From a bacterium 1XD42-54 (lineage in GTDB: Bacteria > Bacillota > Clostridia > Lachnospirales > Lachnospiraceae): 64,000 nucleotides of DNA. This document shows, piece by piece, positions 54,964-63,324 of this stretch (its first letter is position 1; each line of letters begins with the position of its first letter). The stretch is taken from positions 226,968 through 290,967 of the forward strand of contig RAZH01000003.1 in the NCBI GenBank assembly GCA_003612585.1. The letters run 5' to 3'. Made by a program: the position numbers and the translations under genes. A model generated the notes under the pieces. The model was not told where the DNA came from, made no database searches, and saw nothing but the letters and a program-made list of their open reading frames with translations.

Positions 54964-55916
54964 GCGTGTCCCTCCCCTCCGAGTACCGGTATCATATCAA
55001 TATAAATCACCGGCTTTGTTTTTCCTTCTGTTTTTCCACTCACCAGCTCTTCCACAAGTTCCACTGATTTCCAGCCAAGCTCTTCATTGTCCTGCGTAAA
55101 CAGCGCATCAATCACACCCTCCTGCGTATAGGAAAACGCTTCCTCTGTTTCTGAAAAACCAACTACAGTCACTTTGTCCGCCATCTTCAGCCGCTCAATC
55201 GTCTGTGCTGCAAGAATCGTCGTAGAAGAATTAAAGCAGACCAGCGCCGTCTCCTCGCCAAGCGACAGCAGCTTTTCCTCCAGAATCTGAAAATTATCGT
55301 TTCCCTCACCAGTCAAAACCAGCTTTTCGATTTGAATCTGACTGTCATCTGCAAAATGCTCCAGAAAAGCCTGCTCCCTCTGCCTTGTCGCGCCGGAAAT
55401 CCGCTCTTCGCTGCTTTTTATAATAACCGCTGTCCGGATTTCCCCGTGATTCAGCAGGTATCCCGCACAGTCATGCCCGGCTTTCTCATTGTCGGCTCCC
55501 ACATAGGCATCTCTGAGTTTTTCTTCCGTATCCGTATCGCAAAGTACGACCACAATCCCTGTCTCCATAGCCTGTGCAAGCAGCTCGCGCGTCCGGGGCT
55601 CCGTATACTGATTCGCGCAAAGCAAAATCCCCTCCGGCTTTGACAAAAGCGCTGTCTCCAGTTTCTCGTTCATTTCCCGGGTATCTTTCCCCGTTGCATA
55701 CCGATACCGTGAAAGGCGTACATTGGCCGATGCTGCACCATTGTCAACCCCGTTCCATACCCCCGCCCAGAAGCTGTTCGTCACATCCGGCATGATTGCG
55801 GCAATGCGCACGCCGCTTGTCTGCGTTTTTCCCTTTGATGGTTTCATAAAAAATACTGCAAATATACAAAACACTGCCATCGAAATGGCGACAAATACCT
55901 TTTCTCTCAAACTCAT
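54960..55916 (-). CDS. Membrane-anchored periplasmic-binding-protein-like sensor component
   Basis: 318 aa. One N-terminal membrane segment (FVAISMAVFCIFAVFFM), then a ribose-binding/LacI-type fold: VRIAAIMPDVTNSFWAGVWNGV, GILLCANQYTEP and VVVLCDTDTEEKLRDAYVGADNEKAG. The last segment is IYIDMIPVLGG. No ABC genes adjoin it. As first gene before a YesM-type kinase and a YesN-type regulator, it most likely presents a sugar to the kinase sensor (three-component system). Confidence 0.88.
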   Translation of the reverse strand: MSLREKVFVAISMAVFCIFAVFFMKPSKGKTQTSGVRIAAIMPDVTNSFWAGVWNGVDNGAASANVRLSRYRYATGKDTREMNEKLETALLSKPEGILLCANQYTEPRTRELLAQAMETGIVVVLCDTDTEEKLRDAYVGADNEKAGHDCAGYLLNHGEIRTAVIIKSSEERISGATRQREQAFLEHFADDSQIQIEKLVLTGEGNDNFQILEEKLLSLGEETALVCFNSSTTILAAQTIERLKMADKVTVVGFSETEEAFSYTQEGVIDALFTQDNEELGWKSVELVEELVSGKTEGKTKPVIYIDMIPVLGGEGHA

Positions 55917-56186
55917 AGACCCACCTGATTTTTCCTGAATATCTGTCTGGCTTTTCTGATTTTATCACAGATCACGATTCTGAAACAATATGAAAACCAC
56001 ATAAATCCCGGCAGGAATGACAAACCGGAACTTCATTCGCTTCCCTGTTTTGCCTCGCCTGCCAGGATCCTGATTTTTTATCACAGGCATATGCCTGAGA
56101 TTATTTCTGACTATTCTTACTTACTCTGCTTCTCAGCTTTGGTTCCTATATAAGCTTATTCCACTTTATCTCAAATAATATTCGGA

Positions 56187-58463
56187 TTATTCTGCCTTCG
56201 TCTCCGGCTCAATTCCGAGTACCTGCATTGCATCCTTGTTTCCGAGTTCTGCTGCCAGCCCATAATATTCCTGCGCCTTCTGCGTATCCTGCTCCACATA
56301 CGTACCTTCTGTGTAGATGTTGCCGAGCATATAAGCTGCCCAGGAATAATCGTTCTTGTTGTGCGCCTTCACATCCACAAGCCACTGATACAGCTCCATT
56401 GCCTTTGCTCCATCCTGCTCGATACCGTCTCCGTTATACAGGCAGTCTGCATACAGATGCGTACACGTAAAGTCACCGGCTTCTGCACCTGCTGCGTAAT
56501 ATTCCACTGCTTTTGCCTTGTCCTGCTCTACGCCGTAATCGCCATTGTAATACATGTTTCCGAGGAATTTGTAGGCTTTCTGATATCCCAGCTCAATCGA
56601 CAGCTCATAATATTCAATCGCCTTGTCGATATCAACCTCAAAATGCCCTTCTTCCACTTTCTGGCCCAGGCCCGGGATGGAGCAGTCTGAGTAAATCAGG
56701 CCCCAGTAGTATGCAGCCATCGCATTACCCCGCTCTGTTGCCAGATCCATCAGATGAGTTGCCGTTTCAATATTGTCCTCACCCTCTGCCAGTGGCGCCT
56801 TGCCGCAGAAATACCATGCTGCCATCTCAACAAGCGCATTGTCGCAGCCTCTTGCCAGAGCTTCATGCATAAACGTGAGTGCTGTTTTGAAATCACCCTT
56901 TTCGCGGTACAGAAGCGCTGCCTGATACAGCTGCTCTCCGGAAAGCGTATCCGAATATGTCACGGACGGAAGCGGTGTAATCTCCGGAACGTCCATTTCA
57001 CGCGCATCTGTCTTCCACAGATAATCGTCAAAGAAGCGTACCAGTTCAATCTTCCATCCCGGATATCCGTGGCCATACTGGATTTCATTGATGATCTCAA
57101 ACGGGAGATTAGCCTTGGCCATATTGTAAACCGGTATATAGGCTTTCTCAATGACCGGACGTTCCAGGTTCCATCCTGCATTGTCATACAGAGATACGCC
57201 GATCATCACAACATCGTCGCGCAGATCTTCTCTCGTGTAATCAATGTCGCACAGTGACTGAGCCGGTTCTGCCCCGCTTTGTACGATATAGTACTTATAG
57301 TCTTCGTTGTGGTTAAAATAAGCAACCCATGTCTGGATGCCGCCGTTCGAGCATCCGCCGATCGCATGCATCTCTTTATCAGAAGATACATGGTAATTCT
57401 CCTCCATATACGGAAGAATCTGGTCTGCAATAAAATTGTCAAGAGAAACGCGGTCATAATCATGACGCATATTCTGGCCGTCTGTCCGGTCAAAGTCATT
57501 CATGCTCGGCGTCACAACAATCGTAGGCTCCATGCGTCCCTCTGCGATCATATTGTCAAGGATTTCAACAAGTCCTGAGTTAAACCAGCTCGGTTCGCTT
57601 TCCCCGCCGCCGTGCACCATCACAAGGATGCGGTACTCTTCGTCTGCATTTTTCTCATAGCCATACGGCAGATATACGCCATAGACAGATTCCTTTCCTG
57701 CAAAATCTCCTTCTGCAATGGTCGCCTTCTCATAAAAAACAGTACCGGTCTGTCCGTCATCCCGCGGGCACTGCTCGTCTACGCGGTCTGTATTCGCCTG
57801 TTTTTCAGGATCCCACGGAACATAAATGTACGATGTAAAGTAAGCGTGTGCTGACAGGGTATACGGATCCTTTTCCACTGGGCTTAAGTAAGGAACATTG
57901 TTCTGGTCATAGGACATATAGCAGCCTTTCACATCATTTACATCCGCATCCACGTCCCCTCCGATATAAAAACGGTATTTATAGCCGCCTGCCGGAAGCG
58001 GAACTACAAGAGACCAGCAGCCGTCCTCTCCCCGTTCCATATCGTAGTACGGCGCCGTATGTGTTCCGAACCAAAGCTTATAGCCATCCTGCCACTCCCA
58101 CGGTGACACGTATTCGCCGGTCCAGATCGTTGAATGCATGGGGTCGGAAAATCCCCATTCACCGTAAAGCCGAACACGCTGTGCTTCTTTGTCTGTGCCG
58201 AAATCCGGATCCGTAAAACAGAATTTTACAGAATAACCGGTTGCTGAGGTTTCATCCTGAAATACTGTCGTCTCTTTCACTGCAGCAAGTTCTTCCTGTG
58301 TCAGCGCCTGTGCCTGCGCCGCGCCTGCAATCCCGTCTTTTCCGGCTTCACTTTGTGTTGCCGCATTTTCTGCCGCGATTACACTTCCGGAACAAACCGG
58401 CGCGCCCAGCATACTGAGGCCAAGCGTCAAAACAGTAAAACGGCCCATCATTTTATTTCTCAT
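56187..58463 (-). CDS. Secreted carbohydrate esterase (CE1/Esterase D type) fused to Sel1-like repeats
   Basis: 758 aa. Signal peptide residues 1-31 (cut near VIAAENA). Residues about 60-210 form an Ig/CBM48-like domain (VRLYGEWGFSD, GGYKYRFYIGGD). Residues about 235-500 are an esterase D-like hydrolase with VMVHGGGESEPSW, the nucleophile elbow AIGGCSNGGIQTW, and the His end YGHGYPGWKIELVRFF. Residues about 515-750 are six Sel1-type helical repeats (ALARGCDNALVEMAAWYF, AIEYYELSIELGYQKAYKFLG, AKAVEYYAAGAEAGDFTC). The catalytic part resembles feruloyl or acetyl-xylan esterases. A Sel1 tail is not usual there and may mediate protein contact. It has its own promoter. Confidence 0.88.
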   Translation of the reverse strand: MRNKMMGRFTVLTLGLSMLGAPVCSGSVIAAENAATQSEAGKDGIAGAAQAQALTQEELAAVKETTVFQDETSATGYSVKFCFTDPDFGTDKEAQRVRLYGEWGFSDPMHSTIWTGEYVSPWEWQDGYKLWFGTHTAPYYDMERGEDGCWSLVVPLPAGGYKYRFYIGGDVDADVNDVKGCYMSYDQNNVPYLSPVEKDPYTLSAHAYFTSYIYVPWDPEKQANTDRVDEQCPRDDGQTGTVFYEKATIAEGDFAGKESVYGVYLPYGYEKNADEEYRILVMVHGGGESEPSWFNSGLVEILDNMIAEGRMEPTIVVTPSMNDFDRTDGQNMRHDYDRVSLDNFIADQILPYMEENYHVSSDKEMHAIGGCSNGGIQTWVAYFNHNEDYKYYIVQSGAEPAQSLCDIDYTREDLRDDVVMIGVSLYDNAGWNLERPVIEKAYIPVYNMAKANLPFEIINEIQYGHGYPGWKIELVRFFDDYLWKTDAREMDVPEITPLPSVTYSDTLSGEQLYQAALLYREKGDFKTALTFMHEALARGCDNALVEMAAWYFCGKAPLAEGEDNIETATHLMDLATERGNAMAAYYWGLIYSDCSIPGLGQKVEEGHFEVDIDKAIEYYELSIELGYQKAYKFLGNMYYNGDYGVEQDKAKAVEYYAAGAEAGDFTCTHLYADCLYNGDGIEQDGAKAMELYQWLVDVKAHNKNDYSWAAYMLGNIYTEGTYVEQDTQKAQEYYGLAAELGNKDAMQVLGIEPETKAE

Positions 58464-58512
58464 TTTGTCCTCCTTCTCCTGCGTAGCAGGAACTTTGTTT
58501 TTCGTTATTCAG

Positions 58513-58541
58513 ACTATAACCGGAAATCCTGCAGCTGTAAA
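58513..58541 (-). promoter_or_regulatory. Promoter of the esterase-Sel1 gene
   Basis: On the minus strand, TTTACA (58536-58541), a 17-bp spacer and TATAGT (58513-58518). Confidence 0.6.
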
Positions 58542-58630
58542 AGCTGTTGTTTTTACCTTTCTTTTCCCATTTGGGGGGTCTGAAAAAACGATAGGGGCAA
58601 AATCTAAAAAATGTGGGCTGTCTGATTTTA

Positions 58631-58693
58631 AAAAGTCAAAAAATTCCACCTGCGCAACTGCCTCAATCAGCAAGGTACGCAGGCGGAATTTTT
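58631..58693 (-). terminator. Terminator of the VanW operon
   Basis: 58639-58654 pairs with 58678-58693 (AAAAATTCC and CCTGCG parts, one mismatch in 16). TTTTTTGACTTTTT follows on the minus strand. Confidence 0.75.
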
Positions 58694-58723
58694 CACCTGT
58701 ATTCTTTTTTCACATTTTATTTC

Positions 58724-59557
58724 TTATTCCCGGATCATATCCTTGGGAATCAGATCGTAATCATACATAACCTCTGAATGGTTATCCAGGACAAGTTCCT
58801 TCTTCAGGATCTCTCCGCTCTCTTTGTCAATCGTCACTTTATAGATCCTGGAAATCCGGTAATATTTTTCCTTTTCTTTCCGGAAATGGTGATCTTCTTC
58901 CACGAGTTCATAGCGCCACGGAAATTCCCGCTCGCTGCGCAGCTCAGCGTGCAGCATTTCTCCTTCGCACCAGATGCACAGCTGAAGATTCTGATCCGTA
59001 TTGTTTTTAAAACGGTAATCTATGTAATTATAACTGACTGACGTCCCTGAGCTGAACGGAACCCGTTTTCCCGCATCCGGAGCCAGCGCGTCGGAATGGC
59101 TGTGGAACTCCGTCACCTCGAGCGGGCTGTGCAGCACCAGCAAATGCAGTGTGTTGCCCAGGTTGCAGAGTCCTCCGCCTACTCCCGGCTTCAGCTTATT
59201 CGCATAGATAATTCTTCCTTCTTTGTAACCTTTTTGCTTCTTTGTTCTTCCTACTGTTCTCCAAAACGAAAACACTTCTCCAGGGCGGATAATCATTCCG
59301 TTCATTTTACTGCCCGCCAGTCGGATATTTACTGCTTTGTTTTCCTGAAGCTTTAAATCAATGCCCGGCGCGCGCTTGATCATATTCGTACTGTAGCTGG
59401 AAACAACATGCGGCAGCGCCTCTTTCTGTATCGTTTTTGCAAATTTTTCAGGACTCTTCAGATCCTTTAAATGCCGCTTCATAATTTCTTTTTGTACTGA
59501 AATCGCATAGCAGGCAGGATGAAGCTCACAAAAAAGTTTTTTCTTCTTTTCCGGCAT
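58724..59557 (-). CDS. VanW family protein
   Basis: 277 aa. The VanW core is NMIIRPGEVFSFW-like (MNGMIIRPGEVFSFWRTVG), followed by YKEGRIIYANKLKPGVGGGLCNLGNTLHLLVLHSPLEVTEFHSHS and SVSYNYIDYRFKNNTDQNLQL. VanW was named from the vancomycin resistance B cluster, but the family is widespread and no resistance role is shown for such chromosomal copies. No signal peptide is visible. It starts 2 bp after the YqeG-type gene. Last gene of a three-gene operon. Confidence 0.9.
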   Translation of the reverse strand: MPEKKKKLFCELHPACYAISVQKEIMKRHLKDLKSPEKFAKTIQKEALPHVVSSYSTNMIKRAPGIDLKLQENKAVNIRLAGSKMNGMIIRPGEVFSFWRTVGRTKKQKGYKEGRIIYANKLKPGVGGGLCNLGNTLHLLVLHSPLEVTEFHSHSDALAPDAGKRVPFSSGTSVSYNYIDYRFKNNTDQNLQLCIWCEGEMLHAELRSEREFPWRYELVEEDHHFRKEKEKYYRISRIYKVTIDKESGEILKKELVLDNHSEVMYDYDLIPKDMIRE

Positions 59558-59559
59558 AT

Positions 59560-60099
59560 TCAGACAGCCTCCCTTTTGTATATATCCCCGATCCTGTTCT
59601 GACAGGATCGTCTGATTCCGTAAAACCAGAGAATAATTTTCTCCAGATTTCTTCGTATTCCGATCTTCTTTTCATCCGGATACCGCATATATTTCACCAG
59701 TATATTATCAATTCCGCTCTTATTCGCGCCATAAATATCCGTAAAAATCTGGTCGCCAATGACAACGGCTTCTTTTTTCTCTATCTCAAGCATATCTATT
59801 GCCTTTAAATAGCCTGCCACATCCGGCTTCGCAGCGTCACATATGTACAGCGTATCAATATTTCTCATGAATCTGCGGATTCTCGGCTCGTCATTATTCG
59901 ATAGCAGAAGTGTTTTCAAGCCAGTCCTGTGAATGCTCCGAAAAAGCTCATCCACCTCCTCTGTAGAGTCTTCCCCGTGATGCACCAGCGTATTGTCAAT
60001 GTCAAAAATAACGGCCCGATACCCTTTTCGGTACAGTTTCTCATAATCAATCGCAAAAACACTTTCTGCGTACTCGAACGGATAAAGTATTTTAAACAT
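59560..60099 (-). CDS. YqeG-family HAD-IIIA phosphatase
   Basis: 179 aa. HAD motif I is FDIDNTLVHHG, motif II is LLLSNNDEPR, the Lys region is CDAAKPDVAGY and motif III is AVVIGDQIFTDIYGANKSG. Related proteins act as phosphatidylglycerophosphate-type or other phosphatases; the clostridial substrate is untested. GGAGGAA precedes the ATG. It lies between the TIM-barrel gene (21 bp) and vanW-like gene (2 bp). Confidence 0.92.
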   Translation of the reverse strand: MFKILYPFEYAESVFAIDYEKLYRKGYRAVIFDIDNTLVHHGEDSTEEVDELFRSIHRTGLKTLLLSNNDEPRIRRFMRNIDTLYICDAAKPDVAGYLKAIDMLEIEKKEAVVIGDQIFTDIYGANKSGIDNILVKYMRYPDEKKIGIRRNLEKIILWFYGIRRSCQNRIGDIYKREAV

Positions 60100-60120
60100 G
60101 GATTCCTCCCCTTCGTTCCT

Positions 60121-60810
60121 TTATCTGTCTGCTTCGCCGCAGGAAGCCGCGATATAATCGCACACCTTATCGATCTGCTCCGCGAACGTTCCGTCAAATT
60201 TATTTTCAAAAAACGCCCCGCCGATCGTAAAGGCCCATGCACCGGAATCTTTTATCTCATCCAGCCGCTCGTAGCTGTTTACGCTGCCCGCAACACAGAC
60301 AGGCGCATTTACTCCGGCCACAAAATCCCGAATCAAAGCAGAGGCGTCTCCCGTATATCGGTAACCAAGCAAATCAAAGCCATACACTCCTCTTTCCAGA
60401 TATCGGCGCGCTTCCTCAAGCATTTCTTCCACAGTCCCATCAAGAATAGACGGACGTTCTGTCACCTTTCCTACAAACGGCATGTATTTAAGATTGTTTT
60501 TCCTGCAAAGCTCAAAGACAGAATCAAAGAAAAATGTACCCATCAGGATATCACATCCACATTCCAGGGCCTTCTTCGTACCTTCCAGACATTCCTCTTC
60601 CGTATATGCCACAACCTCCAGAACTGTTGTCTTCCCACACTTTTTCATATAGGCAAACAGCTCTTTCATCTCTTCTTTCGGAAGCCCCTTCTCCTTGAAG
60701 CCCCAAAATTTCGCCTTTGAATTCTTACACTCCTCAAAAATCTGACTGGCATTTTTTGATGTACAGTCATTATATGTTAACATTACAATTAATTCCGGAC
60801 ACCCATTCAT
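60121..60810 (-). CDS. Phosphate-binding TIM-barrel protein of unknown substrate
   Basis: 229 aa. Secondary-structure rhythm and the motifs WGFKEKGLPKEEM, CGCDILMGTFFFDS, YGFDLLGYRYTGDA, APVCVAGSVNSYERLDEI and AFTIGGAFFENKF fit a ribulose-phosphate-binding barrel. The two Gly motifs at the end form the phosphate site. I cannot assign a reaction; HisA/NanE/KDPG-aldolase-like activities are all conceivable. An extended -10 (TGGTATAAT, 60869-60877) precedes it. First gene of the operon with the YqeG and VanW genes. Confidence 0.75.
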   Translation of the reverse strand: MNGCPELIVMLTYNDCTSKNASQIFEECKNSKAKFWGFKEKGLPKEEMKELFAYMKKCGKTTVLEVVAYTEEECLEGTKKALECGCDILMGTFFFDSVFELCRKNNLKYMPFVGKVTERPSILDGTVEEMLEEARRYLERGVYGFDLLGYRYTGDASALIRDFVAGVNAPVCVAGSVNSYERLDEIKDSGAWAFTIGGAFFENKFDGTFAEQIDKVCDYIAASCGEADR

Positions 60811-61203
60811 AACACACTCTGCCTCCTTATCATTCGTGATAGCCCAAAATAAAACACATATTTTTAAGATTATACCAAAAAATTTTTAACATAGTTTAAA
60901 TATTTTCTTAAATAATATAAATTCGAAGCATGGAAATCACTTTCTTCCTATCTAATTTCACGAATTATAAAATTTAAAGCAGTAATGTAACACAATTTTC
61001 TGCAATAGTCTATTGACAAATCATGCCATTTTCCCTATTGCAAAGTCTAATATCTGACCATCAAATATTTTACGGTGTAAAACTATCAAACTGGAAAATA
61101 AATTGCTGAAACGCAATACAAGAACGATAAAAACCAGAGATCGAAATTCAGGAGAAACATCATGGCCCTTCCTCTCCCCTCCTGCTTGCAACAGTCAATA
61201 TTC
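60811..61203. other. AT-rich gap between the TIM-barrel and D-lyxose isomerase genes
   Basis: 393 bp with no supportable gene. It contains the probable extended -10 of the leftward operon at 60869-60877. I see no clear terminator for the isomerase gene. Confidence 0.5.
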
Positions 61204-61947
61204 CTACTTTTTAATAAACGAATATTTCGTATATTCTGGGTAATCTGCAAACATCAGATATTTTGCCGGGACATCCTCTTCCATAGATGGAATACGGTCT
61301 CCTGCTGTATGGAACCGGTTGTCGATCGTATCATCGTTTGTTGTCGATACCTCAAATAAAATCACATCTCCCGTTCCCGGCACCCCCTGCCACTGATGGT
61401 ACTGGCCTGGCATCAGTGAAATGGACTGTCCCGGATGAAGCAAAAGCTTTCCGCCTGCCGGAACTGTGATCTGTTTGCCATCCACATATGCCGTCACCGG
61501 CGTATCTGCAAACTGGCCTGGTTGGTGTGCTCTTCCGCCCTCGACATCTGCAAAATCAACCTCCGTACAATTGTATAGCGTAAGCTCCAAATCTCCGCCA
61601 CCGCGGTTGATGATATCCTCCTGCTTCTCCCAGTGATAATGGAACGGAAGAATCTGCCCGTCCATCACATAAAGCATCTTTTCTGCGTATGGCTTGCAAT
61701 ATTTCTCTTTTGCATAAAAGTTCCCGTTTCGGAACGTAAAAATTGTTAGTCCAACTCTGTCAAAATCGCCGCTTCCAAAATCAGTAATATCCCACCCCAG
61801 CATATTCTCGACAAGTTCAATCTCTTCCTCCGGAAGTCTGGCCCACTCCTCCGGTCCATAATACGCAAATGGCGGCAGCGGAAACTGCGCCTTTTTTAAT
61901 GCATCCATCGTGTACTGAATAATTTCGTTCGCCTTTGACCGTTTCAT
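61204..61947 (-). CDS. D-lyxose isomerase (cupin type)
   Basis: Interconverts D-lyxose and D-xylulose, or related ketose/aldose pairs such as mannose/fructose. It is 247 aa from ATG 61947 (MKRSKANEIIQ), preceded by GGAGGG. The cupin metal site is seen in LPFHYHWEKQEDIINRGGG (two His and a Glu) and the later His in LMPGQYHQW. The length fits the E. coli YdaE-like D-lyxose isomerase group. It is controlled by a promoter with two LacI-type operators and lies divergent from a LacI gene. Confidence 0.88.
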   Translation of the reverse strand: MKRSKANEIIQYTMDALKKAQFPLPPFAYYGPEEWARLPEEEIELVENMLGWDITDFGSGDFDRVGLTIFTFRNGNFYAKEKYCKPYAEKMLYVMDGQILPFHYHWEKQEDIINRGGGDLELTLYNCTEVDFADVEGGRAHQPGQFADTPVTAYVDGKQITVPAGGKLLLHPGQSISLMPGQYHQWQGVPGTGDVILFEVSTTNDDTIDNRFHTAGDRIPSMEEDVPAKYLMFADYPEYTKYSFIKK

Positions 61948-62018
61948 TCGAATCCCTCCTGTAACCCCCACGTTATACCTATTATTTTTCAAGTTACTGA
62001 CATAATTATATAATAATT

Positions 62019-62038
62019 TTAGAAAAACGTTTTTCTAA
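62019..62038. promoter_or_regulatory. LacI-type operator 1
   Basis: Perfect 20-bp palindrome TTAGAAAAACGTTTTTCTAA with the central CG typical of LacI/GalR sites. It lies just downstream of the predicted transcription start of the isomerase gene. Confidence 0.75.
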
Positions 62039-62043
62039 TTGTT

Positions 62044-62072
62044 ATTTTAAAAGAAAAACGTTTTTTTGTCAA
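62044..62072 (-). promoter_or_regulatory. Promoter of the D-lyxose isomerase gene
   Basis: On the minus strand, perfect TTGACA (62067-62072), a 17-bp spacer and TAAAAT (62044-62049). Operator 2 overlaps it. Confidence 0.72.
62051..62068. promoter_or_regulatory. LacI-type operator 2
   Basis: AAGAAAAACGTTTTTTTG, a near copy of operator 1 with the same AAAAACGTTTTT core. It falls between the -35 and -10 of the isomerase promoter. The centres of the two operators are 31 bp apart, about three helix turns. Confidence 0.7.
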
Positions 62073-62085
62073 TTATATTTTTTCA

Positions 62086-62114
62086 TTGCATCATTTTCTA
62101 TTACAAGTTAAAAT
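62086..62114 (+). promoter_or_regulatory. Promoter of the LacI-type gene
   Basis: TTGCAT (62086-62091), a 17-bp spacer and TAAAAT (62109-62114), 119 bp before the ATG at 62233. Confidence 0.5.
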
Positions 62115-62232
62115 AACAGATAGGTTCTCATTTTTTGAAAAGTTTCTTAAATAACAGCAGATCACAAATCTCAAACCTGTAATGCGTGATCCAGAAGTGC
62201 AGCACGCTCGTCAAAAAGCAGAAAGGATTTTT

Positions 62233-63291
62233 ATGGCAACAATCAAAGATGTGGCACGAACGGCCCATGTAGCGATCTCAACCGTATCGCATGTCATCAA
62301 TGGAACGAAATATGTCAGCGAAGATGTCAGACAGCGGGTGGTGTCCGCCATCGAAGAACTGCATTACTCCACAAACTATGCCGCGCGGAGCATGAAAAGT
62401 AAACGCAGCATGCAGCTCGGTTTTGTCGCGCTTGATATGTGCGGCCTTTTTTTTCCGTATGTATTAAAGGAAGCAGCCAAAATTGCTTCTTTCAGAGGAT
62501 ATTCTGTTACCATTTCTGATTCCAACTGTGACTTTGAGACAGAGAAAAAAAATATAACTGATTTGATTATGAGACAGATCGATGGAATTGTGTTCAGTTC
62601 CATCGTAAAAAAAGAGTCAATGAAAGAATACGCGAATTATCTGCACGATCAGATCCAGAAATCCGGAAAAGATATCAGACTTGTATCGTTAGAACGAGAT
62701 TTTTCACCGTATGGCATTGATTCGATCTGTGTCGATACGTATCATGGCGCATGTCAGGCCATGCAGCATCTGATTGATGCAGGATGCCGCAGCATTGCCC
62801 ACATATCAGCTCCAGTTGGTACCGGAGATGATCGTTACAACGCCTATCTTGACACTTTAAAAAAATACAGACTTCCCATGAACAACCGGTTGATTTTAAG
62901 CGGCGATCTCTCCCATAACTCCGGATATGAAAAAACGCTGGAGCTACTCAGTCACCAGCTTCCCTTTGACGGAATCTTTGTCGCCAATGACCAGATGGCG
63001 ATTGGGGTGATGCAGGCACTCTTAGAGCATCACTTCCGAATCCCCGAGGATGTAAAAGTTCTCGGCTTCGACGATGTATTTGTCTGCCAGATGCTCAATC
63101 CCCCGCTCTCCTCGGTACACGTGGAAAAAAGACGGCTTGGCAGATCAGCCATGGAGCTTTTAATTGATGCAATCGAACAGGAACCAGGTGACGGCAATGT
63201 ACGAAACGTACACTGTGAAACGCTTTCCTGCTGCCTTGTACCACGAAAATCCACAGATTCAGATTATAATTCATCCCTTGATCGGACATAA
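62233..63291 (+). CDS. LacI/GalR-family transcriptional regulator
   Basis: 352 aa from ATG 62233 (MATIKDVARTAHVAISTVSHVINGTKYVSEDVR), preceded by AAAGGA. The DNA-binding domain (residues 1-60) is complete with the usual hinge (YAARSMKSKRSM). The C-terminal periplasmic-binding-protein-like domain includes GFVALDMCGLFFPYVL, DGIVFSSIV and ISAPVGTGDDRYNAYLDTL. Divergent from D-lyxose isomerase with two CG-centred operators between them. It is therefore the likely repressor, responding to a pentose or its phosphate. Confidence 0.93.
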   Translation: MATIKDVARTAHVAISTVSHVINGTKYVSEDVRQRVVSAIEELHYSTNYAARSMKSKRSMQLGFVALDMCGLFFPYVLKEAAKIASFRGYSVTISDSNCDFETEKKNITDLIMRQIDGIVFSSIVKKESMKEYANYLHDQIQKSGKDIRLVSLERDFSPYGIDSICVDTYHGACQAMQHLIDAGCRSIAHISAPVGTGDDRYNAYLDTLKKYRLPMNNRLILSGDLSHNSGYEKTLELLSHQLPFDGIFVANDQMAIGVMQALLEHHFRIPEDVKVLGFDDVFVCQMLNPPLSSVHVEKRRLGRSAMELLIDAIEQEPGDGNVRNVHCETLSCCLVPRKSTDSDYNSSLDRT

Positions 63292-63324
63292 AAAAGCTGG
63301 ATTCAATAAAACATTGCCGCTTTC

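Noticed and set aside
58724-59557. Vancomycin resistance locus
   Set aside because: Only a VanW-family gene is present; no vanH, vanA/B-type ligase, vanX or vanRS genes adjoin it.
61162-61359. 65-codon rightward frame beginning near AGGAG and ATG
   Set aside because: It has a fair ribosome binding site but most of it is antisense to the D-lyxose isomerase and it resembles no known small protein.
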